Of a stretch of DNA of 64,000 bases, positions 46,245-56,303 are shown one piece after another. Each line of letters begins with the position of its first letter. The stretch's first letter is position 1. The stretch is from positions 620,001 through 684,000 of the forward strand of contig NZ_FXTB01000001.1 of assembly GCF_900182605.1 (NCBI RefSeq). The letters run 5' to 3'. Source of the DNA: Saccharicrinis carchari. GTDB lineage: Bacteria > Bacteroidota > Bacteroidia > Bacteroidales > Marinilabiliaceae. The notes under the pieces were generated by a model. The model made no database searches, had not been told where the DNA came from, and saw only the letters and a list, made by a program, of their open reading frames with translations. The translations under genes and the position numbers were made by a program.

Positions 46245-46739
46245 ATGGCAACCAATTTAAAAAACCTTTCGGATTACAACAAAAGCAATGTGCCATCGGC
46301 AGCCAATATGAAATTTGGTATTGTAGTATCTGAGTGGAACGAAGAAATAACCGAAGCACTGTACCAGGGTGCTTATAATACCTTAGTGCTAAACGGTGCC
46401 AACCCCAACAATATTATTAAAAAATATGTTCCTGGCAGCTTTGAGCTTACCAAGGGGAGCAAATACATGGCCGAATGCACCGATGTGGACGCGGTTATTT
46501 GCTTAGGATGCGTTATTCAGGGCGAAACACCACATTTTGATTTTGTGTGCAACGGTGTTACACAGGGTATCACCCAATTAAATTTAGATTATAATGTACC
46601 ATTTATTTTTGGCCTGCTTACCACGCTCGACCAACAGCAAGCCTTAGACAGGGCCGGTGGCAAACACGGCAATAAGGGCGATGAGGCCGCTGTAACCGCC
46701 ATTAAAATGGTACAAATGGGGCGTAGCCTAAACAGATAA
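46245..46739 (+). CDS. ribH: 6,7-dimethyl-8-ribityllumazine synthase
   Basis: 164 residues, penultimate riboflavin biosynthesis enzyme forming the lumazine from the 5-amino-6-ribitylamino precursor and a four-carbon phosphate. Motifs: [16 protein letters not shown] (about 24-39), [16 protein letters not shown] (about 66-81), [21 protein letters not shown] (conserved GxxIxGETxHxxxV) and the catalytic His in GETPHFD. C-terminus GRSLNR. The rest of the riboflavin pathway is not in this window. Confidence 0.95.
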   Translation: MATNLKNLSDYNKSNVPSAANMKFGIVVSEWNEEITEALYQGAYNTLVLNGANPNNIIKKYVPGSFELTKGSKYMAECTDVDAVICLGCVIQGETPHFDFVCNGVTQGITQLNLDYNVPFIFGLLTTLDQQQALDRAGGKHGNKGDEAAVTAIKMVQMGRSLNR

Positions 46740-46845
46740 TCCGTTTTTTATCAACATCAGGAGATCACAAAGTGCTTATGCACAAGCTACTTTAATTCCG
46801 CTGCTTAGCGGCGGACTCCGCTCTCCTCCTTACTGCCGACATACC

Positions 46846-47463
46846 ATGAAATTAAAAAAGCTAATACCGGAACTGGTTTCCGGAATCATCAATGCCGGTT
46901 TCGACAAGGCGCCCAGAGCAATTCAGGAACAAGCGATACCTAAAATTAAATCAGGGGCCGATCTGCTCCTCCTCTCCCCCGCCGGATCTGGCAAAAGCAC
47001 TGCGCTGGTCATGGGTACCATCCAGCAGTTGAAAAAACCATTTGAAGAGGCACCCCGCGCTATTATCATCACCTCAAGCAAGGAAAAAGCATTTGAAATG
47101 GAAGCGCAATTTGCTACCCTGGGCAAGGAATGCCAACTGCGCACTTTTGTGGCATTCGACAAAGGCATCATCCAATACCAAAAAGACGAAGTGTACGATG
47201 GACTGGACGTGCTGATATGTACGCTGAAAAGATTAACTGAATTGATTAACATCAACGGCGTACCCATGACCAAAATTAACCTGATTGTGCTAGACGATGC
47301 CGACAGCCTGATAACCAACCGCTACCATGCCATCATTTATCGCATTGCCGATGGCGTTAAAAAAGCTCAAATAGTGGTTGCGGCAGACCGTTGGCACCAT
47401 AAATTAAACGATTTATCAGACAGGATAATGAAGACCCCACAAATAGTTGATTTGGGCGCCTAA
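46846..47463 (+). CDS. Single-domain DEAD-box-like RNA helicase relative
   Basis: 205 residues, only the first RecA-like domain. Q-motif-like APRAIQEQAIP (about 25-35), Walker A SPAGSGKST (about 44-52), motif Ia-like PRAIIITSSKEKA, and DDAD in place of DEAD (VLDDADSLI, about 148-156). The second domain (motifs IV-VI) needed for duplex unwinding is absent; the frame ends at TAA 47461-47463 and the 590 bases downstream do not contain it. The DEAD-box variant and missing helicase C domain suggest an ATP-dependent switch or a truncated enzyme. Function unknown. Confidence 0.75.
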   Translation: MKLKKLIPELVSGIINAGFDKAPRAIQEQAIPKIKSGADLLLLSPAGSGKSTALVMGTIQQLKKPFEEAPRAIIITSSKEKAFEMEAQFATLGKECQLRTFVAFDKGIIQYQKDEVYDGLDVLICTLKRLTELININGVPMTKINLIVLDDADSLITNRYHAIIYRIADGVKKAQIVVAADRWHHKLNDLSDRIMKTPQIVDLGA

Positions 47464-48056
47464 ACCCATAAAGCGCAATTGGAATAAAAAACATAAAAGC
47501 TTCCTTCGGATATATTGCAGCACAACAACCTATACCTAACCAATGCGGTATTGCCGACTATTGTTTTTTATGGCCAGCACCAAACAATACCCCAATATTT
47601 AAAGTTATTCGGACGTTTCCCTGCGAGCCGGGCTATCCGCTCTATCTTTTTTAAGCTTATATGCACCTATTCCCAGACGAATATATCTGGTATAGCTTAT
47701 AACTATGCGAAGCGGAAAATTTTCCGTACCACCGTTCTCCAACTCGTTGATGTCGGTATCCCCAATTGGCCAGCTTGTGCTACCGGTTCGGAGTGCTATA
47801 TTTCTTTAAAATCCCCGGCACGGCATCCCTACATTTACTGGCCTGCTCACAAAGCAACTTGTAATAGGCATAAATAATGAAAAACAAACTTTATTTCTTT
47901 TAACAACAATTTTAAGCTATAATTACCACGATCGAACAACTTATGCTTCCCATACAAAATTTTGTTTTAAACGCTATAAACACTTATTTTGGAAACGAAA
48001 TGCTTTTAATTTAGAACTGAAACGAAGTACATTATTTTTTACCAATATTCTTCAGT
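47464..48056. other. Non-coding stretch before the GH20 gene
   Basis: A plus-strand open frame at 47515-47877 (120 residues) is rich in Tyr, Ile and His, has no recognisable motif, no ribosome-binding site and no plausible domain. I do not accept it as a gene. No RNA gene or terminator is seen. The last ~70 bases are an AT-rich leader for the hexosaminidase gene. Confidence 0.4.
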
Positions 48057-50132
48057 ATGAAAAATCTTACTTACCTATTAAAAATCAAGCTGTATTTACT
48101 GCTAGTATTTATTTCTTCACCTAATTTATTTGGGCAGGTAACTGCACTAAAAGTAATCCCCGAGGTGCAACAGTTTGTTGCCAAAAACGGAAACTACACC
48201 TTACCTGGTTCTATACAAATAAAGGTTCATACCGGTAAAAACGACAGCTTGATGCTCATTGCCACACAGTTAAAGGAGGAGTTGCAAAGTATGTTACAAA
48301 TTAATGCCAGCATATCCGCTACATCTGCCCTAAAAGCCGCGTCAAAAAATGAAATTCTCATCAGCTACAGCCACACAGCACTTAAAAATACAGAAGCCTA
48401 TACGCTGGAACTGGATACCAATACCGGTATCACCATTCAGGGCGCTTCCCGAAACGGTGTATTTTGGGCAACACGTACCCTGTTACAACTAGCCAAAAAC
48501 CATGAAAAAACTATCCCCTGCGGCATTATTACAGACTATCCTGATTTTCCGAATCGTGGATTTATGTTAGATGTTGGCCGGAAATTTTTTACGATAGATT
48601 ATTTAAGAGACTATGTAAAAATTCTGTCGTATTATAAGATGAATGAATTTCATGTTCACTTAAACGACAATGGTTTTAAAGCCTACTACGATAACGACTG
48701 GTCGAAAACCTATGCAGCCTTCCGCCTGCAAAGTGATACTTACCCCGGTTTGGCAGCAAAAGACGGGCATTATACAAAAGAAGAATTTCGCGACCTGCAA
48801 CGCCTGGGCATGCAATACGGTGTTAATGTAATTCCCGAAATTGATATTCCTGCCCACTCCCTGGCGTTTACACGTTATAATCCTGATCTGAAAGCCTCGG
48901 CACCTTATGCTGATGATCATTTGGCTATACTTGATGATGAAAAACTGCCCCATATCTATCGTTTTTTCAATCAGCTTTTTGACGAATATATTAAGGGTGA
49001 TAATCCTGTTTTTATAGGTCCCGATGTGCACATTGGTACTGATGAGTATATAAAAGAAGGCAAAGGCCGAGATGTGGATAATAACCAGGCAAAGCGCTTT
49101 CGTGAATTTACCAATTATTATATCAATTACATTGCCAATTCAGGTAAAACGCCACGACTCTGGGGCGGATTAGAGTGGCTCAAAGACAAGCCATTAACCG
49201 AAGTTAAACCTGCCGGGAATGCAGTGATGAATGCCTGGAGTAAAGATTGGGTGAATGCCGAAAAAATGCTTGCAGATGGTTTCAGAATAATATCTACACC
49301 CGACACCTGGTTGTATATAGTGCCAGCGGCGGGTTACTATAGAGATTTCTTAGATACGCAATGGCTTTATACCAATTACAGACCCGAAAAAGTGAATAGC
49401 GTGGTCACCTTACCCAACTTTCAACCGGGACTATTGGGCTCAACTTTTGCCGTGTGGAATGACATTTGTGAAAATGGAATTTCTCAATTAGACGTTCATT
49501 ACCGCACTATGCCTGCCATAAAAGTAATGGGATCGAAAAATTGGAAAGTAGCACCTGCCAAATCCTTTGAAGCATACCAACTATTGGCTCATAATTCTTC
49601 CGACGGCCCTGATGTAAATTTAAGCGGTATTTATAGCCAGCATGAGCTACAGGCTATTGCCGCCAAATTAGGCAATAAGGCAATAAGTTTTAATGGTAAG
49701 AAAGAGGTGATCCTTGGAGGAACAGATTTAGGATACAATTATGACCTGTCGTTTGATATTAAACCCAAAAACAACAACAAAAATAATGCGATCCTTTTTC
49801 AGAGTAGCTATGGAACTTTGAGCGTTAACACCAATGGTTCGGAGAAATTAGGATTTTCGCGCGATGGTTATACCTATACCTTTAATTTTATACCCAATAA
49901 CAACCGTTGGCAAACCATCCGATTGGTTGGCGATTATAAAAGTGTTACGCTTTATGTAGATGGAAAAAAAACAGATCATTTAACGGCCTACAAAAAAACC
50001 GAAGGCCTGCCCAAGGGGTTCAATTTTCAGCAAACTCTCACCTTCCCTTTAGAGAAAATAGGGGATGCTAAAAATGGATTTATAGGTGAGATTAGAAACT
50101 TACAGTTAAGCTATATCAAGGCGCAAATGTAA
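48057..50132 (+). CDS. Beta-N-acetylhexosaminidase, GH20
   Basis: 691 residues, hydrolyses terminal N-acetylglucosamine or N-acetylgalactosamine from glycans. Signal peptide (LYLLLVFISSPNLFGQV). An N-terminal Glyco_hydro_20b domain (about 25-160), then the catalytic barrel with NRGFMLDVGRKFF, MNEFHVHLNDNGFKA, VIPEIDIPAHSLAF and the conserved HIGTDEY (His-x-Gly-x-Asp-Glu, about 322-328), where Asp-Glu is the substrate-assisted catalytic pair. WNDICENG and a C-terminal concanavalin-like domain (about 560-690). Secreted or periplasmic; likely from chitin or host-glycan use. Confidence 0.93.
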   Translation: MKNLTYLLKIKLYLLLVFISSPNLFGQVTALKVIPEVQQFVAKNGNYTLPGSIQIKVHTGKNDSLMLIATQLKEELQSMLQINASISATSALKAASKNEILISYSHTALKNTEAYTLELDTNTGITIQGASRNGVFWATRTLLQLAKNHEKTIPCGIITDYPDFPNRGFMLDVGRKFFTIDYLRDYVKILSYYKMNEFHVHLNDNGFKAYYDNDWSKTYAAFRLQSDTYPGLAAKDGHYTKEEFRDLQRLGMQYGVNVIPEIDIPAHSLAFTRYNPDLKASAPYADDHLAILDDEKLPHIYRFFNQLFDEYIKGDNPVFIGPDVHIGTDEYIKEGKGRDVDNNQAKRFREFTNYYINYIANSGKTPRLWGGLEWLKDKPLTEVKPAGNAVMNAWSKDWVNAEKMLADGFRIISTPDTWLYIVPAAGYYRDFLDTQWLYTNYRPEKVNSVVTLPNFQPGLLGSTFAVWNDICENGISQLDVHYRTMPAIKVMGSKNWKVAPAKSFEAYQLLAHNSSDGPDVNLSGIYSQHELQAIAAKLGNKAISFNGKKEVILGGTDLGYNYDLSFDIKPKNNNKNNAILFQSSYGTLSVNTNGSEKLGFSRDGYTYTFNFIPNNNRWQTIRLVGDYKSVTLYVDGKKTDHLTAYKKTEGLPKGFNFQQTLTFPLEKIGDAKNGFIGEIRNLQLSYIKAQM

Positions 50133-50253
50133 TATAATTTAACCTTAGCTCATTTTTAAAAGTATGATATATAAGGGATTGACATGTGTCATAGTATTCT
50201 AATATAATAGTGACGTAATTTAATGTGGTTAAACCATTAATATAAGCGCTGCT

Positions 50254-52461
50254 ATGAAAACTATTTTTTTTCCTTTGCTACTCTCTTGTTTGGTTATGTT
50301 TGCACTTGCCTGTAATAAGGATAATGAACCAAGTGCGCTTTCTCCGGAAGAATACCAAGTTAGCGGTAGAGTTGAAAAAGGACCATTTGTTAAAGGTTCG
50401 CAAATAAATGTGTACGAATTAACTGCCGACCTTAGTCCTACAGGTCGTAGCTTTACGGCCAGTATTACCGACAATAGCGGGAGCTTTAATTTAGGACAAA
50501 TAGAACTGGCATCACCTTTTATAGAGTTGGTGGCACAGGGTTATTTTTATAATGAATTCAGTGGTGAGTTATCTGATTCGCAAATTACATTACGATCGGT
50601 GGTGGATTTAAGAAATAAATCCTCGGTAAATGTAAATATCATAACTCACTTAATGAGAGACAGAATTATAGCACTTTTTGCGAAAGGGAAGTCCTTTTCG
50701 GATGCCTACGTGCAAGCGCAAATGGAGGTAATGAAAGCCTTTGCCTTACAACAATTCAGTGATAAGGACGCAATAACTTTTTCCGTGGTATCTGGCACGG
50801 ATCAAGCGGCTGCATTAATTGTTGTTTCGGCAACATTGCTCAAAGATAGAGCGGAAGGTAGCTTCACCGAATACATGGCAGAACTGCAGGCACAACTTAA
50901 AGTGGACGGTGCTTTTTCCGAGAAAAACAAGCAGGAGCTATGGTCCAACGCTAGTAGTCTTAAGTTGGATGCTATCGCAAAAAATCTTGTCAATCGTTAT
51001 ACCTCAATTGGAGAGCAGATAACTGTTAAAGATTTAAACTACTTTGTAGATTGGGATGGTGATGGTATTGCCGGCAACGAAATGGGCAATCCCAATGAAG
51101 AAAAACATCTTGCGTTCGAAACAGACACTTTAAGAATTGGCAAAGAGGGTGGAGACTTTTCTGTGAAGATCAGGGCAAATTTGCGCTATAATTTTAAGGG
51201 ACCCCAAAATCAAGAAGAGTCTTTAGTGCTTATTGAGCCCAGCACTTTTAAGATGGGGATAGGCACAAAAGACATGAATCTTACCAGAACACTCAATATT
51301 GAGGATAACACACTGAATATTAAGATTGAACCGGCATCGAGCGCTTTTATGAATGATTCATCCATCACCGTCTACAGTAGCAATGGTCTGTTTTCTTCAA
51401 CTCTTGTGTTAAGGCAGGAGGGAGATATGGATAAATTTGAGGTGACCGAAACGGTAAAACAACATAGTCATGGCTTACTGTTATCTCTGCGCAAAGCCAC
51501 CGACAACCTTTATGCCATGGAGGCATTTTATAGCAGAAGCTACCCAGAGCCCGGTTACCATCTTTTCTATCCTTTTTACAACCATTCCAATGTGATTGGC
51601 ACAAGTGTACTTCAAACCGCTTGGGGTCGCAGTTATGCAGCCATCAATCAAATTAATACATTCATCCGTATAATCGGTAACGAACATTACTCACCTGTTT
51701 ATAAAACTATTTTTGGTAATTTAAGAGCAATGATTTACTACCAGCTGGCTATCCTCTGGGGCAATGTTCCTTATGTTGATCGTGTTGTTAATATGGATGA
51801 GGCATTCAACATCCCCCAATTGAGCGAGACGGAAATTTTGGATAAACTTGAAAATGAGCTTTCAGAAGCGTATAAGCTGTTTCCTGCACAAAGCGCCGAC
51901 AAACACATATATCCCTCGCGCGATGTTCCTGCAGCACTATTGGCTAAAATACATATGCAACGAGGAGCATATCATAAGGCATTACAATATATTAATTACA
52001 TTATAGATAGCGCCAATTATGCCCTTAATACAAATGCTTCGGATACCAAAAGTGAGCTGAGTACCGAGCTTATTTATGCTTTTGACATGAGACAAAGCAA
52101 CAATTTGTATGTTAATTATGTAGAGAATATTGATTTCCTTCCAATTTCGCGATACAGCGAAATATTACTTTTGGCTGCGGAATGTAACTACCGCATAAAC
52201 GATAAGCAGCAGGGGCTTGCATACCTCAATATGATTAGAAAACGAAATAAAATGGCTAATGCAACAATCAGCAATTTTGAATTGTTACTTAAACAGACCT
52301 GGAAAGTAGAATTGAAAGGTGAATTTTCGTATTTTGCATTCCTTAAACGTAATAACATAAGTCAACAAGAGTTAGGTATTGAGCCCTATCAGGAATTATT
52401 TCCTTTGCCCCAATCCGAGATTTATGCAAACCCGAATTTACACCAAAATCCGGGATATTAA
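50254..52461 (+). CDS. Hybrid surface lipoprotein with SusD-like C-terminal domain
   Basis: 735 residues. Lipobox LALAC (Cys about 20). Regions in order: an Ig-like/regulatory domain (about 33-115, SGRVEKGPFVKGSQINVYEL), a helical stretch, a calcium-binding-like DWDGDGIAGNE (about 268-278), a BACON-like beta domain (about 287-390, ending SSTLVLRQEG), and a RagB/SusD-type domain (about 395-735) with LWGNVPYVDRVV, RYSEILLLAAECNYRI and the family C-terminus FPLPQSEIYANPNLHQNPGY. The N-terminal half of a classical SusD is replaced by other domains. No SusC-type receptor is adjacent. It probably binds glycan or peptide on the cell surface; ligand unknown. Confidence 0.72.
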   Translation: MKTIFFPLLLSCLVMFALACNKDNEPSALSPEEYQVSGRVEKGPFVKGSQINVYELTADLSPTGRSFTASITDNSGSFNLGQIELASPFIELVAQGYFYNEFSGELSDSQITLRSVVDLRNKSSVNVNIITHLMRDRIIALFAKGKSFSDAYVQAQMEVMKAFALQQFSDKDAITFSVVSGTDQAAALIVVSATLLKDRAEGSFTEYMAELQAQLKVDGAFSEKNKQELWSNASSLKLDAIAKNLVNRYTSIGEQITVKDLNYFVDWDGDGIAGNEMGNPNEEKHLAFETDTLRIGKEGGDFSVKIRANLRYNFKGPQNQEESLVLIEPSTFKMGIGTKDMNLTRTLNIEDNTLNIKIEPASSAFMNDSSITVYSSNGLFSSTLVLRQEGDMDKFEVTETVKQHSHGLLLSLRKATDNLYAMEAFYSRSYPEPGYHLFYPFYNHSNVIGTSVLQTAWGRSYAAINQINTFIRIIGNEHYSPVYKTIFGNLRAMIYYQLAILWGNVPYVDRVVNMDEAFNIPQLSETEILDKLENELSEAYKLFPAQSADKHIYPSRDVPAALLAKIHMQRGAYHKALQYINYIIDSANYALNTNASDTKSELSTELIYAFDMRQSNNLYVNYVENIDFLPISRYSEILLLAAECNYRINDKQQGLAYLNMIRKRNKMANATISNFELLLKQTWKVELKGEFSYFAFLKRNNISQQELGIEPYQELFPLPQSEIYANPNLHQNPGY

Positions 52462-52547
52462 TAGGTCTTCGTTTGCTGGACTTTCATCAGCTTGAACCTT
52501 TAAGCTTGATAGCAGGTAATCATCGGACCATTTAAAATATAAACCAT

Positions 52548-53345
52548 ATGAAACGAGCCCTCTCCTACTTTTTATTGCTTCTGCTGGTGTTGCCGGCTTA
52601 CGCGCAAGACCTGCAAAAACCCATCATAGGCTTATCTTCTACTTCGGGGGGTGGCACCTCTACATCGGTGCCCCTCACCTATGTTCAGGCGGTGATCAGG
52701 GCAGGCGGTGTACCCATGATACTTCCCATCACCCACGACCACGAATTGCTTAAGCGGATGCTCGATAACATAGATGCCCTTATCCTTACAGGAGGAGAAG
52801 ACGTGGATCCTTTAAAATGGTACGGCGAAGAGCCACTGCCCGCATTGGGTGGCATCGCTCCGCGGCGCGATTCGTTTGATGTAGCTCTGGCTCGCTTGGC
52901 AGTGGAACGTAATATCCCGCTTTTAGGTATATGCAGAGGTCATCAGGTAATTAACGTGGCCTTTGGTGGAACGCTGTATCAGGATATCCCCTCACAGGTA
53001 AAAGATGCGCGGGTTAAACATAGGCAAAATGCAGCTGCCAATTATGGAACACACAGCATCCGTATAGAGCAAAACTCCTTGCTCCATCAGCAAATTGGCA
53101 CACAACACATTGCTGTCAATTCCTTTCATCATCAAGCCGTTAAAGATGTAGCACCCGGGTTTAAGGTAACGGCCACATCCGTTGATGGCGTGGTGGAGGC
53201 CATGGAAAAAACAGATTCCGACCAGGTATATAGCGTTCAGTTTCATCCCGAAGGTTTTATCGCTAATGACATAAATACCTTTTTGGGTATTTTTGAATAT
53301 CTGGTAAAAAAGGCGGAGCAACATGAAAGGAAGAAAAAGCAATAG
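52548..53345 (+). CDS. Secreted PuuD-like gamma-glutamyl amidohydrolase (peptidase C26)
   Basis: 265 residues, class I glutamine-amidotransferase fold. A signal peptide (MKRALSYFLLLLLVLPAYAQ) precedes the domain, unusual for a family typically cytoplasmic. Nucleophile elbow LGICRGHQV (Cys about 129) and the catalytic His/Glu in VQFHPEGF (about 226-233) are intact; GGEDVDP (about 82-88) is the PuuD-type oxyanion region. Family members hydrolyse gamma-glutamyl-GABA or related gamma-glutamyl peptides. Here it may cut gamma-glutamyl peptides in the periplasm; that is an inference. It is separated by 87 bases from the SusD-like gene and may be co-transcribed. Confidence 0.85.
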   Translation: MKRALSYFLLLLLVLPAYAQDLQKPIIGLSSTSGGGTSTSVPLTYVQAVIRAGGVPMILPITHDHELLKRMLDNIDALILTGGEDVDPLKWYGEEPLPALGGIAPRRDSFDVALARLAVERNIPLLGICRGHQVINVAFGGTLYQDIPSQVKDARVKHRQNAAANYGTHSIRIEQNSLLHQQIGTQHIAVNSFHHQAVKDVAPGFKVTATSVDGVVEAMEKTDSDQVYSVQFHPEGFIANDINTFLGIFEYLVKKAEQHERKKKQ

Positions 53346-53451
53346 CTACTCATTATTAGGCAACTACAAGGTTATAACAATAAAAGCACGCGAAGCTTCG
53401 CTTAGGATGCTACTAATTTTTTAAAAAACAACCCATCTACATATCTAATTA

Positions 53452-53483
53452 TTTGCATATATCAATTATTGAATTTATATTTG
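53452..53483 (+). promoter_or_regulatory. Promoter of the third RND module
   Basis: TTTG (53452-53455), 20 bases, TATATTTG (53476-53483), a perfect TAnnTTTG, 38 bases before the OMF start. Confidence 0.65.
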
Positions 53484-53520
53484 TCCCATCAAATCATATA
53501 AACAAACAGTAAATCTGAGT

Positions 53521-54861
53521 ATGACTATGCAAATAAAAGGAATTCTATTAGCCACCCTTATCTTTTATCTGGGAGCGCTACCACCAACAAAGGCGCAAAA
53601 GGGTGACACGAGCCATGTTTTTACACTCGACCAAATATTAACTATGGCCAACAATAATAACAGTGAGATACTAAAGAGCATGGCCGATTTAAAAAGCGCC
53701 CGGGCCGATAACCAGCAGGCCAATGCCATGTATCTGCCTTCGGTTGAACTATCCAACACCTATTATGCTACCACTGATCCGCTTAACGCATTCGGTTTTA
53801 AGTTGCAGCAAGCCACGGTAACGCAGGCCGATTTTAATCCTGCTCTGTTAAACGATCCGGGCACCATAAACAACTTTCATACGCAAATAAAAGTGGAGCA
53901 ACCATTAATAAACGTGGATGCCTGGATGGGTAAAAGCGCCGCTGCCAAAAAAGTAAAAGCCATGGAGCTGAAAAGTGAATACACCCAGGCACACATCCAT
54001 TTTATTATTAAACAAACCTATTATGCGCTGCAATTGGCCAAAGCGCGAAAAGCAGTAGTAAAAAAAGCATTGAAAGCATCGGACGCGTATTTACGTATAG
54101 GTGAGGACAATTTGGAGCAAGGCTATATGAAAGAGGCCGATTTGTTGGCTATTAAAGTGAGGAAGCTGGAGCTGGATGCGGAAATGAAAGCGACCGAAAA
54201 TCAAGAGAAATCAATACAAGAAACACTCAACTTTTTAATTGGAAGGGATATTAACCTCCCCTTAGAGGTGACCGATTCCATCGAACAAGTTAGTTTTTCA
54301 CTGGCAGGAATGGATAATGTAAGTAACCGGGCCGATGTGCTGGCCATGCAATATGGCATGCAAGCGCGCCATATGATGAAAAAAAGTGGTGCTTTTAGCT
54401 TTGCCCCGCGCATCAATGCTTTTGGCATGTATAATATGTACGATGCCGATTTTGGCGGATTCGATGCCGACAGTTGGATGGTAGGCATCAACCTCACCTG
54501 GAAACTCTTCAACGGTGGTCGTAATCTGGGTAAATTCAATAAATCAAAAGCCGAATTTATCCGATCCGAAATTGAATACCACGAGTACCTGAACAAAGGT
54601 AACATGGAACTGATGCAGGCCAAACGCGACATAACCGTAAACCAAAGCCAACTACTTACGTACCGGACAGCAGTAAAACAGGCACAGGAATCCTTGCGTA
54701 TCCGCACAAATCGTTATAAGGAAGGTATGGAACGCACCTCGGATCTTTTAATGGCCGAAGCCAAAACCGCCGAGAACGAACTGAAACATCTGAACGCCAT
54801 TTACAATTATAACGTATCCGTTTTTAAGTACGAGTTGCTTTCCTCAGAGGCCAATAAGTAG
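53521..54861 (+). CDS. TolC-family outer-membrane factor (third RND module)
   Basis: 446 residues (start ATG 53521, or 53527). Signal peptide (GILLATLIFYLGALPPTKAQ). Two OEP repeats: about 35-230 (LTMANNNNSEILKSMADLKSARADNQQANAMYLPSVELSN) and about 245-446, with HMMKKSGAFSFAPRINAFGMYNMYDADFGG. It has no substrate-binding domain, in contrast to modules A and B. First gene of a plus-strand operon with adaptor and permease. Confidence 0.92.
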   Translation: MTMQIKGILLATLIFYLGALPPTKAQKGDTSHVFTLDQILTMANNNNSEILKSMADLKSARADNQQANAMYLPSVELSNTYYATTDPLNAFGFKLQQATVTQADFNPALLNDPGTINNFHTQIKVEQPLINVDAWMGKSAAAKKVKAMELKSEYTQAHIHFIIKQTYYALQLAKARKAVVKKALKASDAYLRIGEDNLEQGYMKEADLLAIKVRKLELDAEMKATENQEKSIQETLNFLIGRDINLPLEVTDSIEQVSFSLAGMDNVSNRADVLAMQYGMQARHMMKKSGAFSFAPRINAFGMYNMYDADFGGFDADSWMVGINLTWKLFNGGRNLGKFNKSKAEFIRSEIEYHEYLNKGNMELMQAKRDITVNQSQLLTYRTAVKQAQESLRIRTNRYKEGMERTSDLLMAEAKTAENELKHLNAIYNYNVSVFKYELLSSEANK

Positions 54862-54895
54862 TGGCTATGAGAAAACGGAACAATTCTCTTTTAAA

Positions 54896-54966
54896 TACCC
54901 TCTAGCTCCCTAAAGGGAGAACGATAACTCCCCGTGGAGAGCTAATTCCTCTTTAGGGCTTAGAGC
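54896..54966. repeat. Dispersed hairpin repeat
   Basis: CTCCCTAAAGGGAG (54905-54918) is palindromic and CCTCTTTAGGGCTTAGAG follows at 54948-54965. This is a common Bacteroidota intergenic repeat type. It lies in the spacer between OMF and adaptor. Confidence 0.45.
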
Positions 54967-55043
54967 CAACTAAAAAGTTTTCTTTCATACACTAAAAAGC
55001 GTACAACAATTTATTTCGTAAATAATAAAAACTCAAAATAACT

Positions 55044-56117
55044 ATGAATCTTTCAAACACATTCATGCTTTTAATAGCCGGGGCAATGCTCCTCCAAGGC
55101 TGTGGCAACGATAAAAAAGAAACCGACCGGGAAACAGGTGTTCCCGTGCGCACATCTCAGGTAGTGGCTTCGCCGGTTCCCAACACTTATCAGTATTCGG
55201 GAACGGTATCCTCACTTAAAAAATCAACCTTGAGTACCCGCATCATGGGGCAAATTGACAAGGTATATGTAAGTGAAGGCAACAAAGTAAAGAAAGGACA
55301 ATTATTACTGTCGATCCGCAGCAACGATATCATGGCCAAAAAAAGCCAGGTAGAAGCCAACATTGTTGAGGTAAGCGCCGGACTCAAAAATGCAGAGGCG
55401 GATTACAACAGGATAAGTGCACTCTACGAAACCAAGAGTGCCACAAAAAAAGAACTGGACGATATTACCACCCACCTGGATATGATGCAAGCCAGACTCA
55501 ATGCGGCACAAAAGGCCAGGGCCGAGGTGGAAGAAATGATGACTTATGCCAATATACGTGCACCCTATACAGGTGTGGTAACCAACTTATTTGTTGATGC
55601 CGGCGACATGGCCAACCCGGGAATGCCACTCATTGCTGTGGAGGGACCCGGAACATTTGAGGTGATTACAAGAATACCGGAATCGGAAATTGACCTGATT
55701 GCAACAAACGATACCGTGTACGTAAATGTAAAAAATGTGGAACAGCTTATACAGGGAGTTGTAAGCGCGGTGAGCACCTCCAGCAGGCTATCGGGTGCCC
55801 AATTCGAAACCAAGATACTGCTTATGCCCAATGCGCGGCAGTTAAAAGAGTTACGGAGCGGAATGTTTGCCCAGGTTACATTGTCCAAAGGCGACACAAA
55901 AAAAATAATGGTACCTAAAGCATTAATTGTACACCGCGGACAGTTAACAGGTATATGGACCGTTAGCGAATCTAATACAGCATTGCTCCGCTGGGTGCGA
56001 CTGGGCAAAAGCATCGACCAAAGGATAGAAATCCTATCGGGCTTATCCGTGGGCGACCGATTAATACTAAATAGCGAGGTGCGATTGCACGACGGAATGC
56101 GCCTGGAGCTTAAATAA
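55044..56117 (+). CDS. RND periplasmic adaptor lipoprotein (third RND module)
   Basis: 357 residues. Lipobox MLLQGC (Cys about 20). Lipoyl half-motif KKSTLSTRIMGQIDKVYVSEGNKVKKGQLLLSI (about 55-87), coiled coil about 95-150, second half IRAPYTGVVTNLFVDAGDMA, then beta-barrel and membrane-proximal domains. Plus-strand operon member. The spacer 56118-56303 holds an inverted repeat (ATCAAGAT 56184-56191 / ATCTTGAT 56252-56259, inner TTTCGCTTTAGCGAAA at 56220-56235). Confidence 0.93.
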   Translation: MNLSNTFMLLIAGAMLLQGCGNDKKETDRETGVPVRTSQVVASPVPNTYQYSGTVSSLKKSTLSTRIMGQIDKVYVSEGNKVKKGQLLLSIRSNDIMAKKSQVEANIVEVSAGLKNAEADYNRISALYETKSATKKELDDITTHLDMMQARLNAAQKARAEVEEMMTYANIRAPYTGVVTNLFVDAGDMANPGMPLIAVEGPGTFEVITRIPESEIDLIATNDTVYVNVKNVEQLIQGVVSAVSTSSRLSGAQFETKILLMPNARQLKELRSGMFAQVTLSKGDTKKIMVPKALIVHRGQLTGIWTVSESNTALLRWVRLGKSIDQRIEILSGLSVGDRLILNSEVRLHDGMRLELK

Positions 56118-56303
56118 TAAAGTAGCAGGTAGCAGGATATGAGTATCAAATATAAATAATCAAGAACACATAATAATGAAACTATCAAGATAAAGCACAT
56201 ACCTATCAATTGGATGTCCTTTCGCTTTAGCGAAATAAAAAATATCCATCCATCTTGATACTTGACGCTTACGTGTTGATACTAATTTCATAATTTCAAC
56301 TAT

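Noticed and set aside
47515-47877. 120-codon frame downstream of the DEAD-box-like gene
   Set aside because: No motif, no ribosome-binding site, odd composition; not accepted as a gene.
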